64,000 nucleotides of DNA from positions 434,001-498,000 of the forward strand of contig NW_026570301.1 in NCBI RefSeq assembly GCF_019649055.1, in the 5' to 3' direction. A model generated the notes under the pieces. That model was given only the letters and a program-made list of their open reading frames with translations, searched no databases and was not told the DNA's origin. Source of the DNA: Paramacrobiotus metropolitanus. Lineage: Eukaryota; Tardigrada; Eutardigrada; Parachela; Macrobiotidae. Shown one piece after another: positions 43,155-53,497 of the stretch (position 1 is the first letter of the stretch; each line of letters opens with the position of its first letter). Both the position numbers and the translations under genes were made by a program.

Positions 43155-46100
43155 CTACTGATCTTGGCCGTTTCCCTGATCCAGCGCCTGCTGTTGCTGG
43201 ACTTGTTCGTTCCTCTGGTCAGCGCCGTTCGCGCCGCCACCGTCGTTATTATCGGCGCGTCCGTTGCCGCCGCCGTTCCGGTTGCCGTATCCGCCGCGTC
43301 CATTGCCGCGACCTCGCCCGCGGAAACCACCTCTTCCGCCGCCGTTATAGCCACCATTTTGGCCACCACCGTTATTTCCATTCCCTTGGCCGCCGCCGCC
43401 GTTCCCCTGCTTAAACGCAGCCCATCTCGCGACCAGGTCGTAGCCGTTCGCTACTGCTTGTCGCCAGCCACCTTGGGCTCGCAGCCATTCCCATTCTCTG
43501 GTGGCGAACAAGTTCGGGTTCCGGTTTGGTGGCATACCAGCGAACATGCAGTTCTGTGCGTCGTGGTTTCCAAATCCACAATTCTGGCACAGCTGCACGC
43601 CCTGGGCGATCCATCCGTCAATTTGGCCAAATTTCCATTCCGTTCGAGAACCCTGTTGTGGCTGATAGTTGCTTTGGTTCTGCTGATAGTTTCCTTGTCT
43701 GTTATTGGGCTGATAGTTGCCCTGCCCCTGGTTTCGATTGAAGTTGCCATTTCTTTGGCCACCGTTCCAGTTTCCATTTCCGTTTCCATTTCCGTAATTG
43801 GACCTTCCTTGTTGTTGGGGCGCCCCTCCCTTCAGGGGACTCGGCATCATATTAGCCGGGGCCATTGGCCTTGCCTGCGCCTGCGCTTGTATCGCGGCGA
43901 CCATGGCGTATGAAATCGGTTTTCCAGTTTGGCTGTCGATGAAAGTCATCTCCTTGCGAGTTGGGGATGGCGATCTCGTCTGGTATTCCACAGGGGACGG
44001 TGTGGGTGCGTATTGTCGCTGTGCCATTTCAGCTTGGCCCGACCGGATGGTTGCGATCTCCGGTTGGTTGCGTTGACCTTCCACCACTTTATATTTGTCT
44101 TCGCCCGCTGTCCACGATCGGAAGAAGTCCTTTATCTCCGTTGGCGTTTTGAATTCTCTTATCTTCAGGGCTTTATATAGATCGGGATCAGTTCTGCATC
44201 CGTCGATCAGAAAGGCGACTGCCTGTAGTTCAGTAATGGCCTTTTTCGCCTTGAACTTCATCATTGCCTGATAGAACTGTTCGGGTGTTTCTTTTCCTGG
44301 TTTGAATTTCCTGTTCATGGCTTCGCGTAAGCCGAGAACTTCTTCATTTCGATCACCAAACTCATCTTTAAACTTGTTCAACCATTCCGTGACGGTGTAA
44401 ACCTCCTCTTCAGCTTCTTCGATGTCTCTTTCGCCATCGAACCAGGTCTTTGCTGGTCCTCTGACAGCACTGGCGATGTCGATCAGCATTTGATCATCAG
44501 TCATGTCGTATGTCCGTTGTGTTTCTCTTACTAATCGGATCCATCCGCTTAACGCATCGCGGTTGCCGTCGAAAGTCGCAAGATCAGTTTTGCGACCCAT
44601 GTTTCTGATGGATCTATTAAATTCCCGTTGTCCTCGATTTTCATTCCGATCTTCTCGTTGGTTGCGTTCGTTACGATATTCCTGGAAGAATCTTCCGTCG
44701 TGTTCGTGCCGTGGAGAGCGTGCATCCTGATTTACGCCGTCCTTGACTGTTGTTTCGTCAGTCTGTTGGAATCGTGAAGGGTCACCGAAGTTCATATGTG
44801 GCCGGTGACTACTTGATGGCTTCCTGTCATCCTTGGTTTCTTCATCTCCTTCTGTTTTCAGTCCCCCTGTGCCACCGCCCGTTCGCAGTGGCATCTCGAA
44901 ATGAAAGCTCCCGCCCGCTTCTTGTGCCTTACTGTAGCTGTGGGGAGGTGTGTCGGCAGCATCTCTTTTTGCACTTTCTGCTTGCAGAATTAGCTCTTCC
45001 CTGTGTTTATTTGTCACTTTTAGGCCCTTGTTCTCATTTTCGAGACGTTTAATTCTGATGTTAAGCTGCTCGTTTTCGGTTTGCAGCTGATCTCGCTCCT
45101 GCTTGAGCATATGGGCGAAATTCTGCCGCTGAATCGTCTCCGCGTTTAACTCCTTTTCGTCCGTCTCTCTCGCTTTAATCTGGTCAATTAGCTGATTCAT
45201 TTGCTGTTCCAGTTGAGCATACGCATCAGCTGCCGATTTCAGTTGAGTTCTCGATAGGGTGACTTCATCTTGGTGAGTCATTACCGTTTGCGTCATATCG
45301 ACCAGCTCCGTGTTGAGCTTTATGTTCTCGTCTGTCAGCTCACGGATCTTTTTCTGATGTTCTTTGCTCTCCACTTCGACTTTTGTCACCTTCGTGTCTA
45401 GTCGTCGTGCTTCTTCTTCCCATCTTTGGCCCCATTCGGCCGCTTTCTGACCAGCTTCTTTGAGCTGCGCGTTCTCCTCAGTGACCTGCCTGATTTCATC
45501 TTTAAGTCGTCCCCCTTCAGTAGCTAGGAGCTCTCTCAGGTCTTGTGCCACTTTGAGAGCATCATCGGCTCGTTTCTGGTGATCTTCCGATTTCCTTTGG
45601 AGAGTTTGAATATTCCCATCTTTCAGCTTCAGGTCCTCTCTGAGGTTAAATATATCCTTATTCACCGCTGTTAATCGTTTGGTTGCTTCCGCTAATTTGG
45701 TTGCGTATTCGTCTCGCTTCGCCTCAGCCTCATCTGCTTTTTTACGCAGTTCATCACATTGATCTTTCAATTCCGCTATGTGGCGAGATCGCTCGGCGGA
45801 TTCCTCCGATAGACTCTCGTTGAGATCGCTTACGGCCATGTAGCCTTCCATCTCCCTATCATCCGCAATTTTCAAGTTGTCTTCCGCGATCTCCTTCTGG
45901 CGTTCGTATCTTACTTTCCATTCCGTTGCCGTGTTCTCTAATACGCCCTGGTGTTGCTCCAACTCATAGATACGAGCTTCAAGAGATCCCAACCGATTTT
46001 GATATTCCTGTTTCTTCTTGATAGTCTGAGCTTCTTTTTCTTCCAACGAAATCTCGAGTTCTTTGACTCGACGTTTCAGGCTTGAAGTGGGGCTGTTGGG

Positions 46101-46829
46101 AAATGGAGATCGTACGTTGACGATCTTCCCCGTCTGATTCCTTTCAATCAGACTTTCGGGGATGTCCTCGAAGGATGTCAATCCTTGAGCTCGATCCGCT
46201 TCCTTCATTGCGGTTTGAAATGACATATTCAATGTCATCTCGTCTTCTGTGAAGTACGATTCTTCGTTCCCGCGATTGGACATCATCTCATCAGATGCCA
46301 TCGGACTCTCGAAGATGTCTTCGGTTGTTGTTTCATCTCCGAGTGTGAGATCATCTAGTCTGAGTTCGTTGAGATCATCTGTTGTGATCGTTGGCTGTTC
46401 GGTGAGTTCGGTTTTGGCCAGGTTCTCCTTCTTATCCTGGTCTGACATATCCTTTTGCGATGTCAGATCCATCTCCGCGGCTTCTTCTGAGTTCATTCCT
46501 TCTTTGGTGACCTCCTGGTTCACCTCACTGTTTCCCGCCGCAGGCGCGGGAGATCGTTTCAGATCATCACTGGAGCTCTCTTGAGCTGACACTGCTTCGA
46601 GTGCCTTTTGATATGTCGCTTCCGACCCACGTGAATCTTTCTTCACGGGGACTTTCGGTGCTCGAGTGTTTCGATCATGTCCAACTGGACGCGAGTACGG
46701 GTACAAGTCTTTCTTGTACGGGTTATGTGCGCCTTGCTGTGACCCGTGAGAGCTACGGCTCCCCTGACTGCTGTTAGATGTCGGTTCGATGATCTCTTTA
46801 TCCATGATGATCGGATAACTGTGACGCAC
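43155..46829 (-). CDS. gag: Gag of the giant retroelement (1224 aa)
   Basis: Intact ORF. The second Met (residue 9, MDKEIIEP) may be the real start. Residues 1-240 are Ser-rich and acidic. Residues about 250-620 form a long heptad-patterned coiled coil. Residues about 745-905 match the retrotransposon Gag fold (ATFDGNRDALSGWI ... GPAKTWFDG ... EQFYQAMMKF). Residues 1081-1094 are a CX2CX4HX4C zinc knuckle (CQNCGFGNHDAQNC). Residues about 1140-1200 are Gly/Asn/Arg-rich RGG repeats. Gag packages element RNA into particles. A coiled coil of some 370 residues in front of the capsid fold is unusual and makes this Gag two to three times the normal size. Confidence 0.9.
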   Translation of the reverse strand: MRHSYPIIMDKEIIEPTSNSSQGSRSSHGSQQGAHNPYKKDLYPYSRPVGHDRNTRAPKVPVKKDSRGSEATYQKALEAVSAQESSSDDLKRSPAPAAGNSEVNQEVTKEGMNSEEAAEMDLTSQKDMSDQDKKENLAKTELTEQPTITTDDLNELRLDDLTLGDETTTEDIFESPMASDEMMSNRGNEESYFTEDEMTLNMSFQTAMKEADRAQGLTSFEDIPESLIERNQTGKIVNVRSPFPNSPTSSLKRRVKELEISLEEKEAQTIKKKQEYQNRLGSLEARIYELEQHQGVLENTATEWKVRYERQKEIAEDNLKIADDREMEGYMAVSDLNESLSEESAERSRHIAELKDQCDELRKKADEAEAKRDEYATKLAEATKRLTAVNKDIFNLREDLKLKDGNIQTLQRKSEDHQKRADDALKVAQDLRELLATEGGRLKDEIRQVTEENAQLKEAGQKAAEWGQRWEEEARRLDTKVTKVEVESKEHQKKIRELTDENIKLNTELVDMTQTVMTHQDEVTLSRTQLKSAADAYAQLEQQMNQLIDQIKARETDEKELNAETIQRQNFAHMLKQERDQLQTENEQLNIRIKRLENENKGLKVTNKHREELILQAESAKRDAADTPPHSYSKAQEAGGSFHFEMPLRTGGGTGGLKTEGDEETKDDRKPSSSHRPHMNFGDPSRFQQTDETTVKDGVNQDARSPRHEHDGRFFQEYRNERNQREDRNENRGQREFNRSIRNMGRKTDLATFDGNRDALSGWIRLVRETQRTYDMTDDQMLIDIASAVRGPAKTWFDGERDIEEAEEEVYTVTEWLNKFKDEFGDRNEEVLGLREAMNRKFKPGKETPEQFYQAMMKFKAKKAITELQAVAFLIDGCRTDPDLYKALKIREFKTPTEIKDFFRSWTAGEDKYKVVEGQRNQPEIATIRSGQAEMAQRQYAPTPSPVEYQTRSPSPTRKEMTFIDSQTGKPISYAMVAAIQAQAQARPMAPANMMPSPLKGGAPQQQGRSNYGNGNGNGNWNGGQRNGNFNRNQGQGNYQPNNRQGNYQQNQSNYQPQQGSRTEWKFGQIDGWIAQGVQLCQNCGFGNHDAQNCMFAGMPPNRNPNLFATREWEWLRAQGGWRQAVANGYDLVARWAAFKQGNGGGGQGNGNNGGGQNGGYNGGGRGGFRGRGRGNGRGGYGNRNGGGNGRADNNDGGGANGADQRNEQVQQQQALDQGNGQDQ

Positions 46830-47450
46830 CTGCTGGTTTTGCTCACATACACGTTATAATGAGATCGTTTTAAGTCCCTGAGATCGCTTTTTAGCTGATC
46901 TACTTCGATCGAGTTCGCTTTTAAAGGGCACTTTTTCGAGAAAAAGATCGAGAGTTTTGCCTCAAAAATGATCTCCTTCAGCTGCTAATATCAATAAAAC
47001 TACTAGAAAGATCGTTTGGAGTTCGTATTCGGTTAAATTAGATGATCTCAACTCAATTGTAAAGGTCACTACCTGATCTGATCTGATCTCAAAGGTCACT
47101 GATGATCTCGAGATGATCGACCTCCAAGATGGTCACTTTTCGGTCACTTCAGTTCGATTGAAAACAACTTCCTTTAACTGATTTTAGATCGTTAACAATG
47201 AGAAAAGATCGTTTTAACTGATGAGAGATCGTTACGAGATCGTTTTAGATCGATCTGATCTGATGTCAAGATCACTGACGATCTCGAGATGATCGATCTC
47301 CGAAATGGTCACTTTTTTGGTCACTTCAATTCAATTAAAACCAACTTCCTTTAGTTAAATTTAGATCGTTTCCGATGAAAAGAGATCGATCCCACTGCTG
47401 GGAGATCGTTAGGAGATCATTTTAGATCGATTTTACCGTTAAAAATTTTG
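46830..47450 (-). promoter_or_regulatory. GATC-saturated leader with 176-bp tandem repeat
   Basis: About 30 GATC tetramers occur between 46,860 and 47,430, against two or three expected by chance. They often lie within AGATCGTTT, GATGATCTC or TGATCTGATC. Two tandem units of 176 bp (about 47,077-47,252 and 47,253-47,428) share CTCGAGATGATCGA, ATGGTCACTTTT and ACTTCCTTTA. It is untranslated leader between PBS and gag; packaging, transcription or translation control are all possible. Confidence 0.75.
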
Positions 47451-48236
47451 ACCAATCGGAGTTCGTTAAACTGACCAATCACATGTACTCGTTAAAATTT
47501 TCTGACCGGCCTGACGTCACAGATCGACGGCCAGACTTGCGTGCCGTGTGCAAAAACTACGCCTACGTCTAGCTCAGCTCAGTACCGACCAATAAGAATT
47601 GCGTATTTTACGCCTCAACCAATCCGATAATTAATAACGGGTTTTTACCTGTCTACCGTTCCGATCCCACGAAAAGATGATCCAGATTACGAAGATGATC
47701 CAGGTGATCTTCTCCACAGTCCGATCCCGCGCACCCGTATTCCGCACGGTTGTGGCGCCTTCCTGTCCGACCTATTCAGCCTTCTGCTGGGCTTGTCAAG
47801 CCTATCAGCAGGTCGCTCTACAACCAATTTAATGGAGCGCGTTAACTGATCTCTTGGCACCTCATTCGGTGCTGCCAACTCGTGGCTTCTCGGCTCTTGT
47901 GCCCGACAGCCTTGACCCCAACAAGAGGTGCTCGCTGCCTAGCAGAGGAAACAGCACAAGTTATCCGACAGGAGAGATCTTGCACCGCAGCCTTCTGCCG
48001 TCTGATTGGAAATGCACGACGAGTTCTCCTACAGGAGACTCTCTAGTCAGTGCAGCCGCTGATGCTGGCAATCCGATCGATGAGCGCGCCCTGCTTCAGA
48101 TAAGGAAAACCAGTGCCTTACTGGTGAAATAAGATCATTGAGATCAAAATGATCCAGATCAATATGGCCGTTCGCCAAACAAGTAAGATGTGGCCGTTCG
48201 CCAAACAGATAGAACTCAGAAACCGTCTGTTCACGG
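47451..48236 (-). promoter_or_regulatory. Retroelement leader, PBS-proximal part
   Basis: Between PBS and the GATC-rich part. Several CCAAT words lie near 47,452, 47,484, 47,588 and 47,620 on the plus strand. A candidate 5' splice site (GACAG|GTAAAAA, minus, exon end 47,651) could pair with the acceptor before X1. GATCCAG and GCCGTTCGCCAAACA words are repeated near 48,150-48,210. Everything from 47,757 rightward is copied again at 51,908. Confidence 0.5.
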
Positions 48237-48247
48237 CTCTGCTACCA
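48237..48247 (-). promoter_or_regulatory. Primer-binding site, initiator tRNA-Met
   Basis: On the minus strand TGGTAGCAGAG starts directly after the 5' LTR. It is complementary to the CTCTGCTA-CCA 3' end of animal initiator tRNA-Met. A second copy lies at 52,388-52,398. Confidence 0.88.
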
Positions 48248-48626
48248 TATCACCGTGGACCAGGAATGAGTCCAGGACGGAAGCCCAGACTGACAGGACT
48301 CCGTGTAGTGTAGAACGTGACGTGTTAGAGGAAGAAATGCACAACGCACGATATCCAGTCTACGTTATACACTTTATTAGCATTCTCTATCGTGAAAACC
48401 AACACACTGACGTTCAATGCTCGGTGAGCTAACGTCTACCAAATATCTCATATGTAAACTGCACAGCGCATAGTGAACACAGTGAACAGCAGCCGTCAGC
48501 CAATCAGAAAAGAGACACGCCACAGACGGTAATTCCACGGGGAATCCCCAGTGCGTAGTGCAACGAAGCACTCCCCCAACTCCAGTAGCGTCACTAAGGT
48601 GGACGCAAGGGAGCCATCGCCTCACA
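48248..48626 (-). repeat. 5' LTR of the giant retroelement (379 bp)
   Basis: Same length as the 3' LTR, bounded by the PBS on one side and CCTA on the other. The palindrome GGGGAATCCCC is at 48,539-48,549, 78-88 nt from the LTR 5' end, in the expected promoter-proximal U3. AATAAA is in the second half, consistent with the polyadenylation signal. Confidence 0.93.
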
Positions 48627-48630
48627 CCTA

Positions 48631-49379
48631 CATCAACCACGGGGTGCTGACAAAAAATTAGCGCAAGGGAACCATATGTTGGGTACCACTCGTCTTAACG
48701 CGATTTAACAAAGGCAATTTAATTCGTTTGATTAAATTTATAGAGTAATTTAATTATCTTTCGAGATTCAATATCCAAAAACAGGGCCACATTTGTGAAG
48801 GAAAAGAAATGCGGATGTACGATATAACTGTAGTATGAATACGCACTGTATCCACGATAATTCCCCGAAGGTCATAAATTTTGTAGAATACCGAATACAA
48901 TCCTAGGATACTACATATGTGAGTCATATACGTAGATAACTCCATCAAGGTTCACTAAACTAATGCAGTCGAAATATGAATAACGCCGTTAAAAGCACAT
49001 GAGGAATTGCTTATTCAGCTCTCTAAGGAGCTTTAAGCTGCGTAGGACTGTAGTCTGGAAGACCATCAACGCACTTATGACTGCTATCAACAGGATCGAC
49101 AACGTAGGACTGTAGTCTGGAAGACCATCAACGCACTTATGACTGCTATCAACAGGATCGACAACTCATCTCATCCGAGGCTCAGTTTTTTGGTGATTCT
49201 TTAGAGTAGAATGTAACAAACAAAACCGAAGTAAAACTGGAAACGGCTTGCAAGTGCAGAAACGGCTCCAACTTCTGATAAACCTGTAGTTTATATTATG
49301 GCAAGCCCGTCAGAGCAATCTTCACAACATGATAAATCGATAAGACAACATCATTTCCGCTGCAACCCAAATTTTTAAC
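48631..49379. other. Flank between retroelement and Tc5 copy 1
   Basis: Noncoding sequence that continues from the CCTA site; also present at 52,782-53,494 in unit 2. Copies differ by small indels (for example GGAAAAGAAA versus GGAAAGAAA). It contains the 62-bp tandem repeat. Confidence 0.6.
49041..49164. repeat. 62-bp tandem repeat, two copies
   Basis: CGTAGGACTGTAGTCTGGAA begins both copies, at 49,041 and 49,103. The equivalent place in unit 2 (53,217 onward) has a single copy, so one side changed after the large duplication. Confidence 0.88.
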
Positions 49380-49382
49380 TTA

Positions 49383-51907
49383 CGAGGGAAAGCTTTCAAC
49401 TTGTCGCGCGATTCACTGCCCACACATAGTATCATTAGATTCGTCGGAATTCAGGGAATTTGTTGTCGCGCAAAAGGTTTCTCCCAAGCAATAAACTGAA
49501 GTTGCAAAACTTCGAAGAACCCAACACGGATGTGATGGCTGAAAGTAGGTTAGACGTCAGCCTGCGTTAAAATCAGATAGATGACGCACACGATACGATT
49601 ACGCAACCGTGAGCGTAGTGGAAACGAGCGAACAAAAGCAAACGAGGAAACTTACCAGCCTAGACACCATTGACCAGATCAAATATAATAAGAGCATATA
49701 ATCAATCATCTTAAAATTAAGAAGTGATTTCCGAGAACAACAAATTGAATAGCTGTATTTGATGAACAAAACGGGCGTATGTAATAAAGCTATGGTCATC
49801 ACCTGTCCACCCAAAATCGTACTTAAACGGTAGTCACAGCTGAATTTGTAACAGTTGCTTAACCGCGCTGTTTGTGGTCATTTATATTTTTGTGTGATAC
49901 TTTTTGTGTCCCGGTGATTATCAGTCTAGTCTAACTAGTGTATATATTCTGTATACATCTTGTATAAATACTGTATATTATAATTTGTACATAATTGTTA
50001 AATTAAATGGGTGTTTTTTAATTTATATTAACACTAATTTTAAATGGAATCTCTGCGTGTGTCGGCTGTTGTGCAGCTCGTTTTATGCCATTTCCCACTA
50101 AGCGATGAACCATTAACGCCGACGGACAAAGAACAAGAAGCCGCTCAGCTGATTACAGGTAAGTAATATTTTAAATTGAATCATTTCTTGACGTCAACAT
50201 TTATAGTTTGCATTTCCTTATGTTTACCGTCACATTACGCACGCGGTTTTTGTTAACTCGCCATTACGTTCGTTAACTCATTTATGTCTTATCGTGCTTT
50301 TAGAAGCTATTTCTGGATTAAAATTTGTTTATAAACAATAACAATTTCAGTCAATTTCTGATAGAAATTCCGTCCCATTCGCTGCAGATATTCTTCATGA
50401 TATTGCTTCTGGACATCTAGAAGTTCCGAAAACTGTCAACGATCTTGAATTTTATGACAATGAACCGAGCGAAGCTAAAGACGTTTTTTCTGATGATGAC
50501 GCAGAGGATTATGAGGGCGAATGCGAAGAAGACGAGTCACACATCAGCAGCCGAAACTTAGGCGAAGCTGACTTTGACTACAAAAGTATTACCGTAGACT
50601 ACTGGCGTGATGGTGGACGTAAAAGAACCTTTCAAAGCGTTCACCACACCTACTCTCGATGCCGAACACCGCGTATGCTTCAGCGCTGGGTAAAAATAGT
50701 GGACAAAGGCGGTTCGCGGGTGGATAAATTGAAACGGATCGCTACTAAAACATTGGAACTGTTTATGCAGGCTAAATCATCTTATCTGATTTTGAAAGAT
50801 ATTGATTTACGCCAGATGGCTTTAGTGGCTAATGCGGAAGTGCAACTGGATGGATTTATAGCATCAGATAGCTGGCTAACGAATTTCAAGAAAGCACATC
50901 GGATCGGTTCAAAGAAAATAACCACATTCGTGACTTCGAAGTATGCTAGAGATTCATCTGATAATCTTGAAGCTTGTGAGGCATTTTTGGAAGAAACCAG
51001 GCCGATCTTCGATAGTGTCTCGCATTCAAACATCTTCAATTTTGACCAGTCCGGCTTCCAGCCAGAGCTGCATTTTGGCCCATCGTTAGACTTTATTGGT
51101 AAGCTGATAATAAATCTGATGACATTGCGTCTACGTTACGCTTTCAAATGTTTTCTCCAGGTGTGAGGAAAGTAGTGTCTCTTGTTGAATCCGAAGTGTC
51201 GACAAGTTCTTCGTACACGATTATGCCTATTCTATCTGCCGAGGGCATTCTGCATCCGCTTATGTATATCTGCTTGAAAGAGCGAAGTGGAAGGTTCGGT
51301 CCACAGGTTTCACAGTCCATGTTCCGTCCAAAAACCTTTATATTGACTGTAGCAATTCGGGGAAAATGGAAAAAAGCCACATGTTTACATTTCTCAAGGA
51401 AGTGTTGTTCAAAATGCCAAATGTAACCAGTTTTGTGGCGATTTGTGATTCTTGGAATCCTTTCAGAGTAAGCTCACCAGTTTTTAAGCACATATTAAAA
51501 CTGAAAATGGAATGTCTTTTGGTTTTAGGATCACACGGCAATTAAACGCTGTGTCCCTGAAGGAAAATCTATTGAGGTTTTCAATATTCCGCCAAAATGT
51601 ACATGGCGAATTCAGCCCGAAGATGTCTTTTTGTTCAGACAATGGAAAGGCTTTATTCGCAGGATCGGTAACCGACTTTTCCTAGAAGGTTTGAGCGGAA
51701 CGTACAAGTTGCATCATAGAGACAACGTGTTGAAGCTTCAGGCTTTAACGTTGCGTCAGTTTACCTCCCCGCGCTTTAAGCCGATGATGCGATATGCTTG
51801 GGTGAAATCTGGTTACGTTCACGGATACGATGAATTTGAAACACCGTCTCAGTTTTGCATTAAATTCGATGAAGTGTTCCGAGAACCGCGCTGCAAGTGC
51901 GAAAACT
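49383..51907 (+). pseudogene. Tc5-type transposon copy 1, truncated
   Basis: The left inverted repeat starts at 49,383. Transposase exons correspond to 50,044-50,158, 50,388-51,098, 51,161-51,467 and 51,529-51,907. Exon 3 is one base shorter than in copy 2 (A5 instead of A6 near 51,330), which shifts the frame before the second catalytic Asp. The end of exon 4, with the cysteine-rich tail, and the right inverted repeat are cut off by the duplication junction. Non-functional as read. Confidence 0.88.
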
Positions 51908-52398
51908 GCCTTCCTGTCCGACCTATTCAGCCTTCTGCTGGGCTTGTCAAGCCTATCAGCAGGTCGCTCTACAACCAATTTAATGGAGCGCGTTAACTGA
52001 TCTCTTGGCACCTCATTCGGTGCTGCCAACTCGTGGCTTCTCGGCTCTTGTGCCCGACAGCCTTGACCCCAACAAGAGGTGCTCGCTGCCTAGCAGAGGA
52101 AACAGCACAAGTTATCCGACAGGAGAGATCTTGCACCGCAGCCTTCTGCCGTCTGATTGGAAATGCACGACGAGTTCTCCTACAGGAGACTCTCTAGTCA
52201 GTGCAGCCGCTGATGCTGGCAATCCGATCGATGAGCGCGCCCTGCTTCAGATAAGGAAAACCAGTGCCTTACTGGTGAAATAAGATCATTGAGATCAAAA
52301 TGATCCAGATCAATATGGCCGTTCGCCAAACAAGTAAGATGTGGCCGTTCGCCAAACAGATAGAACTCAGAAACCGTCTGTTCACGGCTCTGCTACCA

Positions 52399-52777
52399 TA
52401 TCACCGTGGACCAGGAATGAGTCCAGGACGGAAGCCCAGACTGACAGGACTCCGTGTAGTGTAGAACGTGACGTGTTAGAGGAAGAAATGCACAACGCAC
52501 GATATCCAGTCTACGTTATACACTTTATTAGCATTCTCTATCGTGAAAACCAACACACTGACGTTCAATGCTCGGTGAGCTAACGTCTACCAAATATCTC
52601 ATATGTAAACTGCACAGCGCATAGTGAACACAGTGAACAGCAGCCGTCAGCCAATCAGAAAAGAGACACGCCACAGACGGTAATTCCACGGGGAATCCCC
52701 AGTGCGTAGTGCAACGAAGCACTCCCCCAACTCCAGTAGCGTCACTAAGGTGGACGCAAGGGAGCCATCGCCTCACA
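52399..52777 (-). repeat. Third LTR copy, inside duplication unit 2
   Basis: 379 bp and apparently identical to 48,248-48,626, again with PBS at 52,388-52,398 and CCTA at 52,778-52,781. It is not an independent insertion: it came with the tandem duplication. Confidence 0.9.
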
Positions 52778-53497
52778 CCTACATCAACCACGGGGTGCTG
52801 ACAAAAAATTAGCGCAAGGGAACCATATGTTGGGTACCACTCGTCTTAACGCGATTTAACAAAGGCAATTTAATTCGTTTGATTAAATTTATAGAGTAAT
52901 TTAATTATCTTTCGAGATTCAATATCCAAAAACAGGGCCACATTTGTGAAGGAAAGAAATGCGGATGTACGATATAACTGTACTTACAGAAGCATATGAA
53001 TACGCACTGTATCCACGATAATTCCCCGAAGGTCATAAATTTTGTAGAATACCGAATACAATCCTAGGGATACTACATATGTGAGTCATATACGTAGATA
53101 ACTCCATCAAGGTTCACTAAACTAATGCAGTCCGAAATATGCTGGAATAACGCCGTTAAAAAGCACATGAAAAGTAGTGGAATTGCTTATTCAGCTCTCT
53201 AAGGGAGCTTTAAGCTGCGTAGGACTGTAGTCTGGAAGACCATCAACGCACTTATGACTGCTATCAACAGGATCGACAACTCATCTCATCCGAGGCTCAG
53301 TTTTTTGGTGATTCTTTAGAGTAGAATGTAACAAACAAAACCGAAGTAAAACTGGAAACGGCTTGCAAGTGCAGAAACGGCTCCAACTTCTGATAAACCT
53401 GTAGTTTATATTATGGCAAGCCCGTCAGAGCAATCTTCACAACATGATAAATCGATAAGACAACATCATTTCCGCTGCAACCCAAATTTTTAACTTA

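Larger units (their letters stand above)
25571..48630 (-). mobile_element. Giant Ty3/gypsy-type LTR retrotransposon (about 23 kb)
   Basis: The element proper spans 25,575-48,626 and is flanked by CCTA at 25,571-25,574 and 48,627-48,630, a 4-bp target duplication. It has two 379-bp LTRs, a PBS matching initiator tRNA-Met, Gag with a CCHC knuckle, a DTG protease, RT with a YIDD box, RNase H and an HHCC-plus-core integrase, in the order PR-RT-RH-IN that defines Ty3/gypsy. Typical elements are 5-8 kb. This one is about three times longer because of a 1.4-kb leader, a large Gag and about 9.5 kb of extra coding sequence after integrase. The LTRs differ at about 2 of 379 positions, which implies a young insertion, yet the RT-IN region is broken in several frames. 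The right end is partly copied again in a tandem duplication. Confidence 0.93.
47757..51907. repeat. Tandem duplication, unit 1 (4151 bp)
   Basis: Near-identical to 51,908-56,022. It contains retroelement leader, PBS, LTR, host flank and a Tc5 element cut in its last exon. The junction at 51,908-51,910 shares only GCC between leader (47,757) and Tc5 (56,023), that is microhomology. Unit 1 has an extra 62-bp copy and several small deletions compared with unit 2. Confidence 0.93.

Noticed and set aside
43164-43913. 249-codon plus-strand ORF opposite Gag
   Set aside because: Mirror of the Gly/Asn/Arg-rich Gag tail; biased codons keep the opposite strand open. No domain.
47854-48132. 92-codon plus-strand ORF repeated at 52,005
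   Set aside because: Antisense to the retroelement leader and duplicated with it; no domain.
49599-49814. 71-codon minus ORF repeated at 53,714
   Set aside because: In the noncoding left part of the Tc5 element, opposite its transposase.
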